Shown here in pieces: positions 1-6,724 of a stretch of DNA of 7,022 nucleotides. The number at the start of each line of letters is the position of its first letter. Positions within the stretch are counted from its first letter, which is position 1. The translations under genes were made by a program, and so were the position numbers. The stretch is taken from assembly GCA_007124475.1 (NCBI GenBank), contig SLFB01000095.1, forward strand, positions 1-7,022, in the 5' to 3' direction. The notes below the pieces were generated by a model, which worked only from the letters and a program-made list of their open reading frames with translations, did not search any database and was not told where the DNA came from. This stretch comes from Vibrio sp. Its GTDB lineage: Bacteria > Pseudomonadota > Gammaproteobacteria > Enterobacterales > Vibrionaceae.

Positions 1-27
1 GTTAACGCACTGCCAATCAACAAGTAA
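1..27 (+). CDS. Possible C-terminal tail of an upstream gene (partial)
   Basis: Frame 1 reads VNALPINK followed by a TAA stop at 25-27. Ten bases later a strong plus-strand intrinsic terminator begins, which is the spacing expected at the end of a gene. Only eight residues are visible, so the product cannot be identified. The call rests on the open frame plus the terminator; frame 2 also stays open for about 130 bases, so the frame is not certain. Confidence 0.35.
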   Translation, partial: VNALPINK

Positions 28-36
28 AGTCATATT

Positions 37-67
37 AAGCCCAACCCTTTATAGGGTTGGGCTTTTG
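37..67 (+). terminator. Rho-independent terminator
   Basis: A perfect 11-bp inverted repeat pairs AAGCCCAACCC (37-47) with GGGTTGGGCTT (54-64) around a 6-base TTTATA loop, and is followed by TTG. Four T residues (63-66) end the stem and start the tail. It should end the plus-strand transcript that enters from the left and insulate cutC from it. On the minus strand the T-rich tail is weaker (TTAATATG), so any bidirectional action is secondary. Confidence 0.85.
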
Positions 68-193
68 TATCTCTATTTGAGGAAGCTCAAAGCATTAACT
101 TTACCTCTATTTGCCCCATCAAAGACCAGACGCTAACTCTGCTGCCTGCTAAAATCTCAGCAATCTATTTAACGATCGACATGAGAAACCACG

Positions 194-943
194 ATGAGTT
201 ACGAACTTGAAGTCTGTATTGATAATGTTGAGTCGCTATCATTAGCAATCGAAGGGGGAGCGACTCGTATCGAACTCTGTTCATCCCTCGCTTTAGGAGG
301 TCTGACACCGAGTTTGGGCATGATGAAATACAGCGGCCAAATATCGACGGTTCCTATTTATGCCATGATACGGCCACGGCAAGGTGATTTTCTGTACCAA
401 GCGCAAGAGATTGCCGTCATGTTAGATGACATTGATGCAGCTGCTGAGGCGAACTTACAAGGGGTCGTATTGGGCACATTAACCGCTGAAGGCGATATTG
501 ATTCGCTATCGATGGAAAAATTAGTTAACCGCGCACAGCAACACGGGTTAGGGGTTACGTTTCATCGTGCTATTGATCAATGCCGAGATTTCCGTCAGGC
601 CATAGCCCAGTTGATTGACTTAGGCTGTGAGCGGATACTTACTTCTGGCCAAGCTCAATGCGCTGAGCAAGGTATCGAAGTGCTTAGCGAGATGGTAAGT
701 TTGGCTAAAGGCAAAATCTGTATTATGGCTGGCGCTGGCTTAAATGCCGATAATGTCGCCACTATTATTCAGCGTACGGGTGTACAAGAGGTGCATTTAT
801 CCGGTAAAACCAGCAGACCAAGTTTAATGCAACTCACCGCAAGGGAAGCTAAAATGGGGGCCAGCCATTTAGATGATTTTGTTATCCCCATCACCAGCTC
901 GGCAGCCATTGCCAAAGTGGCTAAACAGCTGCGCCTGATATAA
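194..943 (+). CDS. cutC: CutC family protein (copper homeostasis protein CutC)
   Basis: This 249-residue protein has the usual length of the CutC family, a cytoplasmic TIM-barrel fold. Family landmarks appear in order: RIELCSSLALGGLTPS (25-40), MIRPRQGDF (58-66), VTFHRAID (121-128), ILTSGQ (148-153), IMAGAG (177-182) and EVHLSGK (199-205). The E. coli gene was named for copper tolerance, but that phenotype has since been largely credited to the MicL small RNA encoded at the 3' end of cutC, so the enzymatic role remains uncertain. There is no signal peptide or membrane segment. The ATG at 194 is preceded by a weak GAG (183-185) at 8-base spacing; an out-of-frame ATG at 181 opens only 9 codons. 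An upstream terminator separates it from its left neighbour, and it converges on phoU with a 3-bp gap. The neighbourhood does not suggest a phosphate function. Confidence 0.93.
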   Translation: MSYELEVCIDNVESLSLAIEGGATRIELCSSLALGGLTPSLGMMKYSGQISTVPIYAMIRPRQGDFLYQAQEIAVMLDDIDAAAEANLQGVVLGTLTAEGDIDSLSMEKLVNRAQQHGLGVTFHRAIDQCRDFRQAIAQLIDLGCERILTSGQAQCAEQGIEVLSEMVSLAKGKICIMAGAGLNADNVATIIQRTGVQEVHLSGKTSRPSLMQLTAREAKMGASHLDDFVIPITSSAAIAKVAKQLRLI

Positions 944-946
944 AAC

Positions 947-1666
947 TCAGTTGGAAGCGTCAATAGTTCCTATTACATCATCAATTGATTGCTTGCCTAA
1001 ATGACGAACATCTTTACCTTTCACGAAGTAAATAATGTATTCACAAATATTTTGGCAGCGATCACCAACTCGTTCGATGGCGCGAGCAGACCACATCACT
1101 TGTAAAATATGAGGGATATTCTTTGGGTCTTCCATCATATAAGTCATTAACTGACGGATGACGGCTTCATATTCTTGATCTAATTTATCATCTTGCTTAT
1201 GTAAGGCCGCTGCCGCTTCAACATCCATTCTGGCAAAGGCATCCAGTACCTGATGTAACATTGCAATGGCTTGGCGGCACAAAGGCTCTAATGACACTTG
1301 GAAACGGCGTTCTTTGCCCGATGGGCTTTCAATGGCGACGTAAGCCATTTTTGTTGCCACATCACCAATTCGTTCTAAATCAGTAATGGTTTTAATGATC
1401 GCCATAATTAAACGTAAATCTTTGGCGGTCGGTTGCCGTTTCGCGATGATCCGCGTGCAAGCCTCATCAATCGACAATTCCATATCGTTGACTTTATGAT
1501 CGTCTTGTACCACTTTACGAGCCAGTTCAATATCTTCTTTATGCAGTGCTTGCATTGCTAAGGAGAGCTGTTGCTCAACTAACCCCCCCATGGTTAGTAC
1601 ATGGGTTCGGATAGACTCAAGCTCTACATTAAACTGCCCTGAAATATGTCTTCCTAACTGTACCAT
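947..1666 (-). CDS. phoU: Phosphate signalling regulator PhoU
   Basis: The 239-residue length fits PhoU. The protein is two repeated three-helix bundles, and the metal-binding E-x-x-x-D signature occurs once in each: ERIGD (98-102) and ERVGD (198-202), exactly 100 residues apart. The N-terminus (QFNVELESIRTHVLTMGGLVEQQ) is typical. PhoU is a peripheral cytoplasmic protein that connects Pst transporter status to the PhoR sensor kinase, keeping PhoB off when phosphate is plentiful and limiting Pst uptake. It is the last gene of the pst operon, 18 bp after the pstB stop. The start is supported by AAGG (1676-1679) 9 bases before the ATG. A 7-bp inverted repeat enclosing part of a G7 tract lies within codons 23-30. 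No terminator is visible after its stop, which abuts cutC. Confidence 0.97.
   Translation of the reverse strand: MVQLGRHISGQFNVELESIRTHVLTMGGLVEQQLSLAMQALHKEDIELARKVVQDDHKVNDMELSIDEACTRIIAKRQPTAKDLRLIMAIIKTITDLERIGDVATKMAYVAIESPSGKERRFQVSLEPLCRQAIAMLHQVLDAFARMDVEAAAALHKQDDKLDQEYEAVIRQLMTYMMEDPKNIPHILQVMWSARAIERVGDRCQNICEYIIYFVKGKDVRHLGKQSIDDVIGTIDASN
1578..1598 (-). repeat. Inverted repeat with G7 tract in early phoU coding sequence
   Basis: On the coding strand, ACTAACC (1598-1592) is complementary to GGTTAGT (1584-1578) with a 7-base loop ATGGGGG. Seven consecutive G residues (1589-1583) span the loop and the start of the second arm and encode part of Met26-Gly27-Gly28. The pairing is perfect and would put a stem-loop about 70 nt into phoU. 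A regulatory role is inference only, since the residues encoded are also conserved in PhoU. Confidence 0.45.
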
Positions 1667-1684
1667 CTCACTCTGCCTTATCTG

Positions 1685-2506
1685 TTATCCGTAGCGACCG
1701 GTAATATAATCTTCCGTCTGCTTTTGTTGTGGAGACGTAAAAATCGAGTCTGTATCTGAATACTCGATGAGTTTTCCCATATGAATAAAAGCGGTATGAT
1801 CACTCACTCTAGCCGCTTGCTGCATATTATGGGTAACAATCACCACGGTATAGTGTTGTTTTAATTCATGGATCAGCTCTTCAATCGTTAAGGTTGAAAT
1901 AGGATCCAATGCGGATGTCGGTTCATCCAGTAGCAAGACTTCAGGTTCAATGGCAATCGCGCGCGCAATAACCAAGCGTTGCTGCTGACCACCAGATAAA
2001 CCAAAAGCATTCTCATGTAACCGATCTTTGACCTCATCCCACAGGGCTGCCGCTCTTAACGAATGCTCCGCGGCATCGTCTAATGTTCGGCTATTTTTAA
2101 TCCCTTGTAAGCGTAATCCATATACTACATTTTCGTAAATAGATTTAGGAAAAGGATTTGGACGTTGAAACACCATGCCAACTCGACGGCGCAACGTTGG
2201 CACATCCACATCTGAGTCGTAAACATTTTTACCATATAAACGAATCGCCCCTTCAATGCGGCAGCCATCCACTAAATCATTCATCCGATTTATGCAGCGC
2301 AATAACGTCGATTTTCCACAACCAGAAGGGCCGATAAAGGCGGTTACTTGTCCTTTAGGAATCCGCATGGAAATATCCATTAACGCTTTGGTCTGCTGAT
2401 AATATAAATTCACGCTTTCAATTGAGATCGCTGTTTGTTGATCCGTTAACCGATTAACATCGAGCGGCGGCTGATATCCCAATGTCTGCTCCACTGAAAA
2501 CTTCAT
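1685..2506 (-). CDS. pstB: Phosphate ABC transporter ATP-binding protein PstB
   Basis: This 273-residue cytoplasmic ATPase energises phosphate import through the PstC-PstA channel. All ABC motifs are intact: Walker A GPSGCGKST (59-67), Q-loop in FQRPNPFP (113-120, Gln114), signature LSGGQQQR (170-177), Walker B VLLLDEP (190-196), D-loop SALD (198-201) and the switch histidine in VTHNM (His226). FQRPNPFPKSIYENV around the Q-loop is characteristic of PstB rather than other importers. Compared with short PstB forms it has an extra N-terminal stretch of roughly 20 residues before the first nucleotide-binding-domain strand, common in the family. The ATG overlaps the pstA stop (TAATG), and TTAGGA lies 8 bases upstream, so coupled translation with pstA is likely. 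The phoU start follows after 18 bp. Confidence 0.98.
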   Translation of the reverse strand: MKFSVEQTLGYQPPLDVNRLTDQQTAISIESVNLYYQQTKALMDISMRIPKGQVTAFIGPSGCGKSTLLRCINRMNDLVDGCRIEGAIRLYGKNVYDSDVDVPTLRRRVGMVFQRPNPFPKSIYENVVYGLRLQGIKNSRTLDDAAEHSLRAAALWDEVKDRLHENAFGLSGGQQQRLVIARAIAIEPEVLLLDEPTSALDPISTLTIEELIHELKQHYTVVIVTHNMQQAARVSDHTAFIHMGKLIEYSDTDSIFTSPQQKQTEDYITGRYG

Positions 2507-4161
2507 TAATCTTGTCCTAAAGTCCGATATTTCTCACGTAAGTTGTTGCGAATATAAATCGCGGTGAGATTCAAAGTGATAACCACCGCCACTAATAAAA
2601 ATGCCGTTGCATAAACCAGCGGACGCGCGGCTTCTATATTGGTGGTTTGAAAGCCGACATCATAAATATGAAAACCTAAGTGCATAAACTTACGCTCTAA
2701 ATGCACATAAGGGAATTGACCATCAACAGGTAAACTCGAGGCCAACTTAACCGCTCCAACGAGCATTAATGGCGCCACTTCCCCCGCGGCGCGTGCGATC
2801 GCTAATATAAGCCCAGTAATGATGGCTGGGCTTGCCATCGGTAATACAATGCGCCAAATGGTTTCAAACTGAGTCGCCCCTAATGCCAATGAGCCATAAC
2901 GTACCGAGGGAGGGATGCGAGTTAACCCCTCTTCGGTGCTAACAATCACTACAGGTAAGGTTAACAAAGCTAAGGTCAATGCTGCCCACAGTAATCCCGG
3001 TGTGCCAAAGGTTGGCGCTGGTAAACGTTCAGCGTAAAAAAGATTATCAATATTTGCGCCTATGGTATAGACAAAGAAACCTAAACCAAAAACGCCATAA
3101 ACAATCGATGGCACCCCAGCTAAATTAATCACTGCGACACGAATTAAACGGGTAAAAGTGGTGTCTTTAGCGTATTCATGTAAATAAACCGCTGCCATCA
3201 CCCCGAGCGGCATGACCATCACTGACATCAACAGAACTAATAATACCGTACCAAAAATAGCGGGAAAGACCCCACCTTCAGAGTTAGAATCTCGCGGTGA
3301 ATCTGACAAGAATAACCACAGATGCTGAGTCCAATGCCTAATTTTATCAGCCCAACTCATTTCATTCGGGTACCAATAATTGAGGATATGACCAATGGCA
3401 ATAGCATGTGTTGCTCCGGTCATATCTTTGACCAGCAACGCTTGTGCTTCTAATTGACCGTTAAGCTGGACAAGGTGATGCTCTGCTAGCGCTAATTCTT
3501 TGATTAATAGCTGCTCTTGCTCGGCAAATGATAACCCAGAAGCTAAATGTCTATCGATGGACTGATGACGACCAGCCGCCTGGCGCAAGATAGCTAATTC
3601 ATTGGCCAATTGCCTTATCTTCGGCCGTGCTGACTGCTCAATCTCGAGCCTAATTTGCTGCGCCTGAGCATAGGCTTGCTCTAACCATTGCGAGGTGGTC
3701 AATAATGATGGAGCATCTGCAATTGAAGATTTAAATCCAATCGGTTTACCATAAAATTGACCATCTTGTGTACGCTGTAAAACCACCCAACCATGAGCCA
3801 AACTAGGCGGTGAAAGATGAAGGTTTAAAATAGAAACAAAATCTGCTGGAAAAATATCACGATTGGCAATTTTCACGGTTAATCGTTGCACTTGACCTTG
3901 TTCTAGCACGGCCTGCGGCAGATCAACGCCGATGTCTTGCAAATACTGAACATTAACCGTTTCTCGATCATACAATTGCCCAACCATTAGCTCGCCGTCT
4001 TGTGTTTGCCATTGATACAATGGCGCTGGCCAAAAGTAAGTCAAACCTTGCCAGCCAATGAGCAATAATAAACCTAACACAGAAATAAGACTGATACTGA
4101 CAGCACTGGCCGTAAGCCAAACCCAAGGAGAGCCAAATTGAGCATCACGCGTTAATTTCAT
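2506..4161 (-). CDS. pstA: Phosphate ABC transporter permease PstA, long form
   Basis: At 551 residues this is nearly twice E. coli PstA (296). A first membrane segment (about 13-36) is followed by a periplasmic region (about 37-295), then a standard permease core with segments near 300-328, 341-366, 386-408, 442-466 and 513-535. The cytoplasmic EAA loop that docks PstB lies at about 409-440 (TEEGLTRIPPSVRYGSLALG onward). The core pairs with PstC to form the channel. Residues about 158-247 are rich in Gln, Glu, Leu and Ala in a coiled-coil-like pattern. Long PstA proteins with N-terminal extensions are known in Pseudomonas, Vibrio and alphaproteobacteria; their added function is not established. 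I chose the ATG at 4161 because GGGAG lies 5 bases upstream. An in-frame ATG at 4173 overlaps the pstC stop (TAATG, as at the pstA-pstB junction) but has no ribosome binding site. Confidence 0.95.
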   Translation of the reverse strand: MKLTRDAQFGSPWVWLTASAVSISLISVLGLLLLIGWQGLTYFWPAPLYQWQTQDGELMVGQLYDRETVNVQYLQDIGVDLPQAVLEQGQVQRLTVKIANRDIFPADFVSILNLHLSPPSLAHGWVVLQRTQDGQFYGKPIGFKSSIADAPSLLTTSQWLEQAYAQAQQIRLEIEQSARPKIRQLANELAILRQAAGRHQSIDRHLASGLSFAEQEQLLIKELALAEHHLVQLNGQLEAQALLVKDMTGATHAIAIGHILNYWYPNEMSWADKIRHWTQHLWLFLSDSPRDSNSEGGVFPAIFGTVLLVLLMSVMVMPLGVMAAVYLHEYAKDTTFTRLIRVAVINLAGVPSIVYGVFGLGFFVYTIGANIDNLFYAERLPAPTFGTPGLLWAALTLALLTLPVVIVSTEEGLTRIPPSVRYGSLALGATQFETIWRIVLPMASPAIITGLILAIARAAGEVAPLMLVGAVKLASSLPVDGQFPYVHLERKFMHLGFHIYDVGFQTTNIEAARPLVYATAFLLVAVVITLNLTAIYIRNNLREKYRTLGQD

Positions 4162-4162
4162 T

Positions 4163-4171
4163 CCCTCTCCC
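4163..4171 (-). promoter_or_regulatory. Ribosome binding site that decides the pstA start
   Basis: The coding strand reads GGGAGAGGG immediately before the chosen pstA ATG, with the GGGAG core ending 5 bases from it. The alternative ATG at 4173 and the open frame reaching back to 4215 have no comparable purine-rich site. The site lies just past the pstC stop, which favours re-initiation by ribosomes finishing pstC. Confidence 0.6.
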
Positions 4172-4172
4172 A

Positions 4173-6374
4173 TTACAATAAACGGTATTTGGCACGTAAC
4201 CGCTGACGTACCCACTCAGCAAATGAGTTAACAATAAAAGTAAAAATAAACAGCAGTAAAGCCGCCAAAAATAGCACTCGATAGTGACTACTACCAACAC
4301 TGGATTCGGGAAGCTCAATGGCAATATTGGCTGAGATAGTACGCATGCCTTGTAGAATATTCCAATCCATAACGGGCGTATTACCTGTCGCCATTAATAC
4401 AATCATAGTTTCACCAACCGCTCGCCCTAAGCCCATCATAATGGCGGAGAAAATGCCGGGACTTGCCGTTAATAACACCACCCGAGTGAGCGTCTGCCAT
4501 CCGGTGGCTCCCAAGGCTAACGAACCGTCCGATAAGTGTTTAGGTACCGAAAAAATAGCATCTTCAGCGATGGTAAAAATCGTCGGGATAACCGCAAACC
4601 CCATAGCAATGCCAACAACGAGGGCGTTGCGTTGATCAAAACCGATTCCTCGTTGATCCAAAAACAATAAAATATCACCGGCAAAGAACGCTGATTCAAG
4701 ACGATCACTGGCTGAAATAAGTAAGCCACTGACCACCATAAGTAGCGGGATTAAAATCAGTGCGTGCCAGCCCAACAAATCACGGCCGTGATAACGTTTT
4801 GAACACCAAGACCAAACCACACCAACCAATAAAGTCGCAATGGGCAAGCCAATCAATAACAAGATGACTGCGGTTAAATGCTGCTCAACAATCGGTGCTA
4901 ACCATAGGCCGGCTAAAAAACCAATAATGACCGTTGGAAGAGCTTCCATGAGTTCAATGGTCGGCTTAACCACTCGACGCATGGCAGGCTTCATAAAATA
5001 AGCCGTATAAATTGCCGCCAATACAGCAATCGGCACCGCAAATAGCATGGCATAAAAAGCCGTTTTCAAGGTACCAAATGCAATCGGCACAATACTTAGC
5101 TTAGCTTCAAATTGCTCATTCCCCGCGGTTGACTGCCAGACAAACTGGGGCTCAGGGTACCCCTCATACCACACTTTGCGCCATAATGAAGAAAACGAGA
5201 TTTCAGGATGCGGATTATTAAGCTCAATCACCCGTAATTGGTTATTGTCCCAACTGATAATAAAGCGCTCATTATGAGAGATGGCCGCAATAGATGGCGC
5301 GCGTGTAAAAACCCGTTCAAATAACACCAGTTTTTCACTCGTCGTATAATGGCTTTGCAGCGTACCGTTAGGATAAAAGGTATAAAAGCCCTTACGTTGA
5401 GGGTCGGTTAGTAGTAATTCAATCGATGACGCTAACTGAAATTTACGTATTGGCTGCAACTGACGTTGACCGTTATTTAATACATCAAACCATTGCTCTA
5501 CTAGGCCATTATGATGAGTGATGATGAGTGAATAGGCTCCGGCTAACAAGCTTATGTTGCTCACCGAGCGTTGTTTATCACCATGGCTTAGATCCAGCTG
5601 CTCACGTTGTTGATAACCTCGCTCATTGGCTACAATGATACTTAATATAGAGCCTTGTCGTAGATAAATCGTTTTGCCATCCGGCGTAATAAGCGCTTGA
5701 TCGACATTAGGATACCGCTCAGGAAGTATGATTTGTTCCACCTGTGTTGGCTGCGCCTTGACCACACGGCTAATTACCACTCGCTGATCGGCGAGGGCGC
5801 TAACCATATACACGGCCTGCTCCGTGACTGCAAAAGCAAACTGGTCAATGATGGTCGAGCGTGGCGCGGCTAAAATGCCATCCACAACCGGCCAGGTATC
5901 TAATGATGGTAGAAAAGCTCGCTGACGCTGGGCAACCGAATAGTTAAATTGCGGGCGATAAAAATGCGCTCGTTGCTGCTGGTCAATGGCAGCATACCAG
6001 CCATCAGCCACCCCGCTGTTAATGATCTTCGTTGGCGCAAAAGGTAACTCCTGCTGCCAAACTGGGGCTGCATTTAACGGGTTCAGTGACCAAAATGAGG
6101 CTTGACCATCAATATCCACCACAAAAGCGTATTGACCATGATCATCAACGGCTAATAGCTGTGGTGCTTGAGCTGAAATGGTACGCTGAGCAAAATTGGC
6201 ATTTAATTTCGCATCAGCAAACAGAGGTAAGGTGATTAGCGCCAAGTAGATAAAAATCAAGATCAGTGCCGCTAATACGCCAACGCCCACCCCCGTGACC
6301 GCAAAGCGAATAAGGCGATCTTTTAAACGTCGCTTATGATCTCGCCGCTGTAATGAAAAATCGCTATGAGCCAT
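4173..6374 (-). CDS. pstC: Phosphate ABC transporter permease PstC, long form
   Basis: This 733-residue protein is more than twice E. coli PstC (319). After a basic cytoplasmic N-terminus, one membrane helix (about 26-50) leads to a periplasmic region of nearly 380 residues (about 51-430). This region contains recurring strand patterns ending in aromatic or hydrophobic residues (DHGQYAFVVDIDGQASFWSL, 77-96; NERFIISWDNNQLRVIEL, 368-385) that look like beta-propeller blades. The permease core follows, with helices near 432-458, 476-493, 499-522, 536-554, 585-602, 635-660 and 698-718, and the PstB-docking EAA loop at about 603-635 (AEDAIFSVPKHLSDGSLALG). Long PstC forms occur in Pseudomonas, Shewanella and Vibrio. 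It is the first gene of the operon. The start at 6374 (MAHSDFSLQ) matches the usual short basic leader. AGGA (6389-6392) lies 14 bases upstream, which is distant. An in-frame ATG at 6410 would add 12 residues but has no ribosome binding site. Confidence 0.95.
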   Translation of the reverse strand: MAHSDFSLQRRDHKRRLKDRLIRFAVTGVGVGVLAALILIFIYLALITLPLFADAKLNANFAQRTISAQAPQLLAVDDHGQYAFVVDIDGQASFWSLNPLNAAPVWQQELPFAPTKIINSGVADGWYAAIDQQQRAHFYRPQFNYSVAQRQRAFLPSLDTWPVVDGILAAPRSTIIDQFAFAVTEQAVYMVSALADQRVVISRVVKAQPTQVEQIILPERYPNVDQALITPDGKTIYLRQGSILSIIVANERGYQQREQLDLSHGDKQRSVSNISLLAGAYSLIITHHNGLVEQWFDVLNNGQRQLQPIRKFQLASSIELLLTDPQRKGFYTFYPNGTLQSHYTTSEKLVLFERVFTRAPSIAAISHNERFIISWDNNQLRVIELNNPHPEISFSSLWRKVWYEGYPEPQFVWQSTAGNEQFEAKLSIVPIAFGTLKTAFYAMLFAVPIAVLAAIYTAYFMKPAMRRVVKPTIELMEALPTVIIGFLAGLWLAPIVEQHLTAVILLLIGLPIATLLVGVVWSWCSKRYHGRDLLGWHALILIPLLMVVSGLLISASDRLESAFFAGDILLFLDQRGIGFDQRNALVVGIAMGFAVIPTIFTIAEDAIFSVPKHLSDGSLALGATGWQTLTRVVLLTASPGIFSAIMMGLGRAVGETMIVLMATGNTPVMDWNILQGMRTISANIAIELPESSVGSSHYRVLFLAALLLFIFTFIVNSFAEWVRQRLRAKYRLL
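5511..5530 (-). repeat. Perfect 10-bp tandem duplication inside pstC
   Basis: The plus strand reads ATGATGAGTG twice in a row (5511-5520 and 5521-5530). On the coding strand this encodes part of SLIITHHN in the periplasmic domain, residues about 282-289. Gain or loss of one unit would shift the reading frame because 10 is not a multiple of 3. With only two copies it may be chance. Confidence 0.6.
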
Positions 6375-6426
6375 AAAGTTGTGTCTTATCCTTTTGTGGT
6401 TATAAATCATCCATCATAGTGGGCGG

Positions 6427-6480
6427 TATCCCCTAAAAAAACCACTTGCCGTCATAGGTCGGTGCTAAGTGAGTAATCCG
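6427..6480 (+). repeat. Possible degenerate ERIC-like (IRU) half-element
   Basis: The stretch runs TATCCCC, an A-run, CCACTTG, then AGGTCGG and AAGTGAGTAATCC. The same order of blocks (TATACCC, ACTTG, AGGTAGGCGG, AAGTGAGTGAATCC) is recalled from the left arm of ERIC sequences of enterobacteria and vibrios. About half of the internal positions agree, so this may be a decayed copy or chance. No matching right arm is convincing. Confidence 0.25.
6435..6472 (-). terminator. Hairpin plus T7 tract in the pstC leader (possible attenuator)
   Basis: On the pstC-sense strand, CACTT (6471-6467) pairs with AAGTG (6447-6443), and an inner CCG/CGG can add three pairs across an uneven internal loop. After one further G comes a run of seven T (6441-6435). 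This is the layout of an intrinsic terminator lying about 60 bases before pstC and about 170 bases after the predicted promoter. The stem is interrupted, so its strength is doubtful. It could be an attenuator, the end of a short leader RNA, or a by-product of the ERIC-like sequence. Confidence 0.35.
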
Positions 6481-6548
6481 TTTGCCTGGGACAGGTTGGA
6501 GCGGCCGTAAGCTCTCGCCTGGCTAAAAGGTCAAACTTAATACGTGCT

Positions 6549-6608
6549 ATGTTAAACCGTTATATTTGTTGCTAAATGCGATGTTAAACCGTTATCTTTG
6601 TTGCTAAA
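6549..6608. repeat. Two-copy direct repeat, 28 bp with 32-bp period
   Basis: Copy 1 (6549-6576) and copy 2 (6581-6608) agree at 27 of 28 positions, the only difference being A at 6564 against C at 6596. Each begins ATGTTAAACCGTTAT and ends GTTGCTAAA. The 32-bp period is close to three helical turns, so the copies present the same face of the DNA. They lie downstream of the predicted pst promoter, inside the leader. A fragment at 6532-6549 (AAAC, TTA, TGCTA) could be a decayed third copy. Function is unknown. Confidence 0.9.
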
Positions 6609-6645
6609 GATGCGAGAGGTTTCATAGTTTATCACGCTTCCCTCT

Positions 6646-6679
6646 ATACTATTTCAGATAAATGACGTTTATATTACAG
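6646..6679 (-). promoter_or_regulatory. Pho box and promoter for the pstC-pstA-pstB-phoU operon
   Basis: Read on the minus strand, 6679-6662 is CTGTAAT-ATAA-ACGTCAT, against the PhoB consensus CTGTCAT-A(A/T)A(A/T)-CTGTCAT. The half-sites match at 6 of 7 and 5 of 7, and the spacer fits fully. Ten bases downstream is TAGTAT (6651-6646), a 4-of-6 match to the -10 hexamer. In PhoB-activated promoters the Pho box replaces the -35 element at about this distance. Transcription would begin near 6639. Confidence 0.65.
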
Positions 6680-6724
6680 CGCAACTAAGCAACTGAAAAC
6701 AAAACAACTTAAGACATTTTTATT

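Noticed and set aside
127..155. Possible cutC promoter (CAGACG, 17 bp, TAAAAT)
   Set aside because: The -10 is fair but the -35 matches at only 3 of 6, which is too weak to annotate.
181..210. Nine-codon open frame overlapping the cutC start
   Set aside because: It has no ribosome binding site of its own and is short enough to occur by chance.
700..960. A MicL-like small RNA at the 3' end of cutC, as in E. coli
   Set aside because: I saw no sigma-E-type promoter in the cutC 3' part and no terminator after its stop, so there is no support here.
769..963. Minus-strand 64-codon open frame over the cutC 3' end
   Set aside because: It is antisense to a well-conserved gene, has no family resemblance, and overlaps the phoU end in another frame.
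4318..4729. Open frames of 105 codons (plus) and 70 codons (minus) inside pstC
   Set aside because: Both lie within the conserved PstC permease core in other frames and look like shadows of it.
6032..6235. Plus-strand 67-codon open frame within pstC
   Set aside because: It is antisense to the PstC periplasmic domain, with no ribosome binding site or recognisable protein.
6415..6456. Minus-strand leader peptide (13 residues, starting MTASGFF) in the pstC leader
   Set aside because: There is no ribosome binding site, it overlaps the hairpin and T7 tract, and such short frames are common by chance.
6449..6466. A third Pho-box-like sequence (CCGTCAT-AGGT-CGGTGCT) on the plus strand
   Set aside because: The second half-site matches at only 4 of 7, the AGGT spacer does not fit, and it points at ppk from over 420 bp away.
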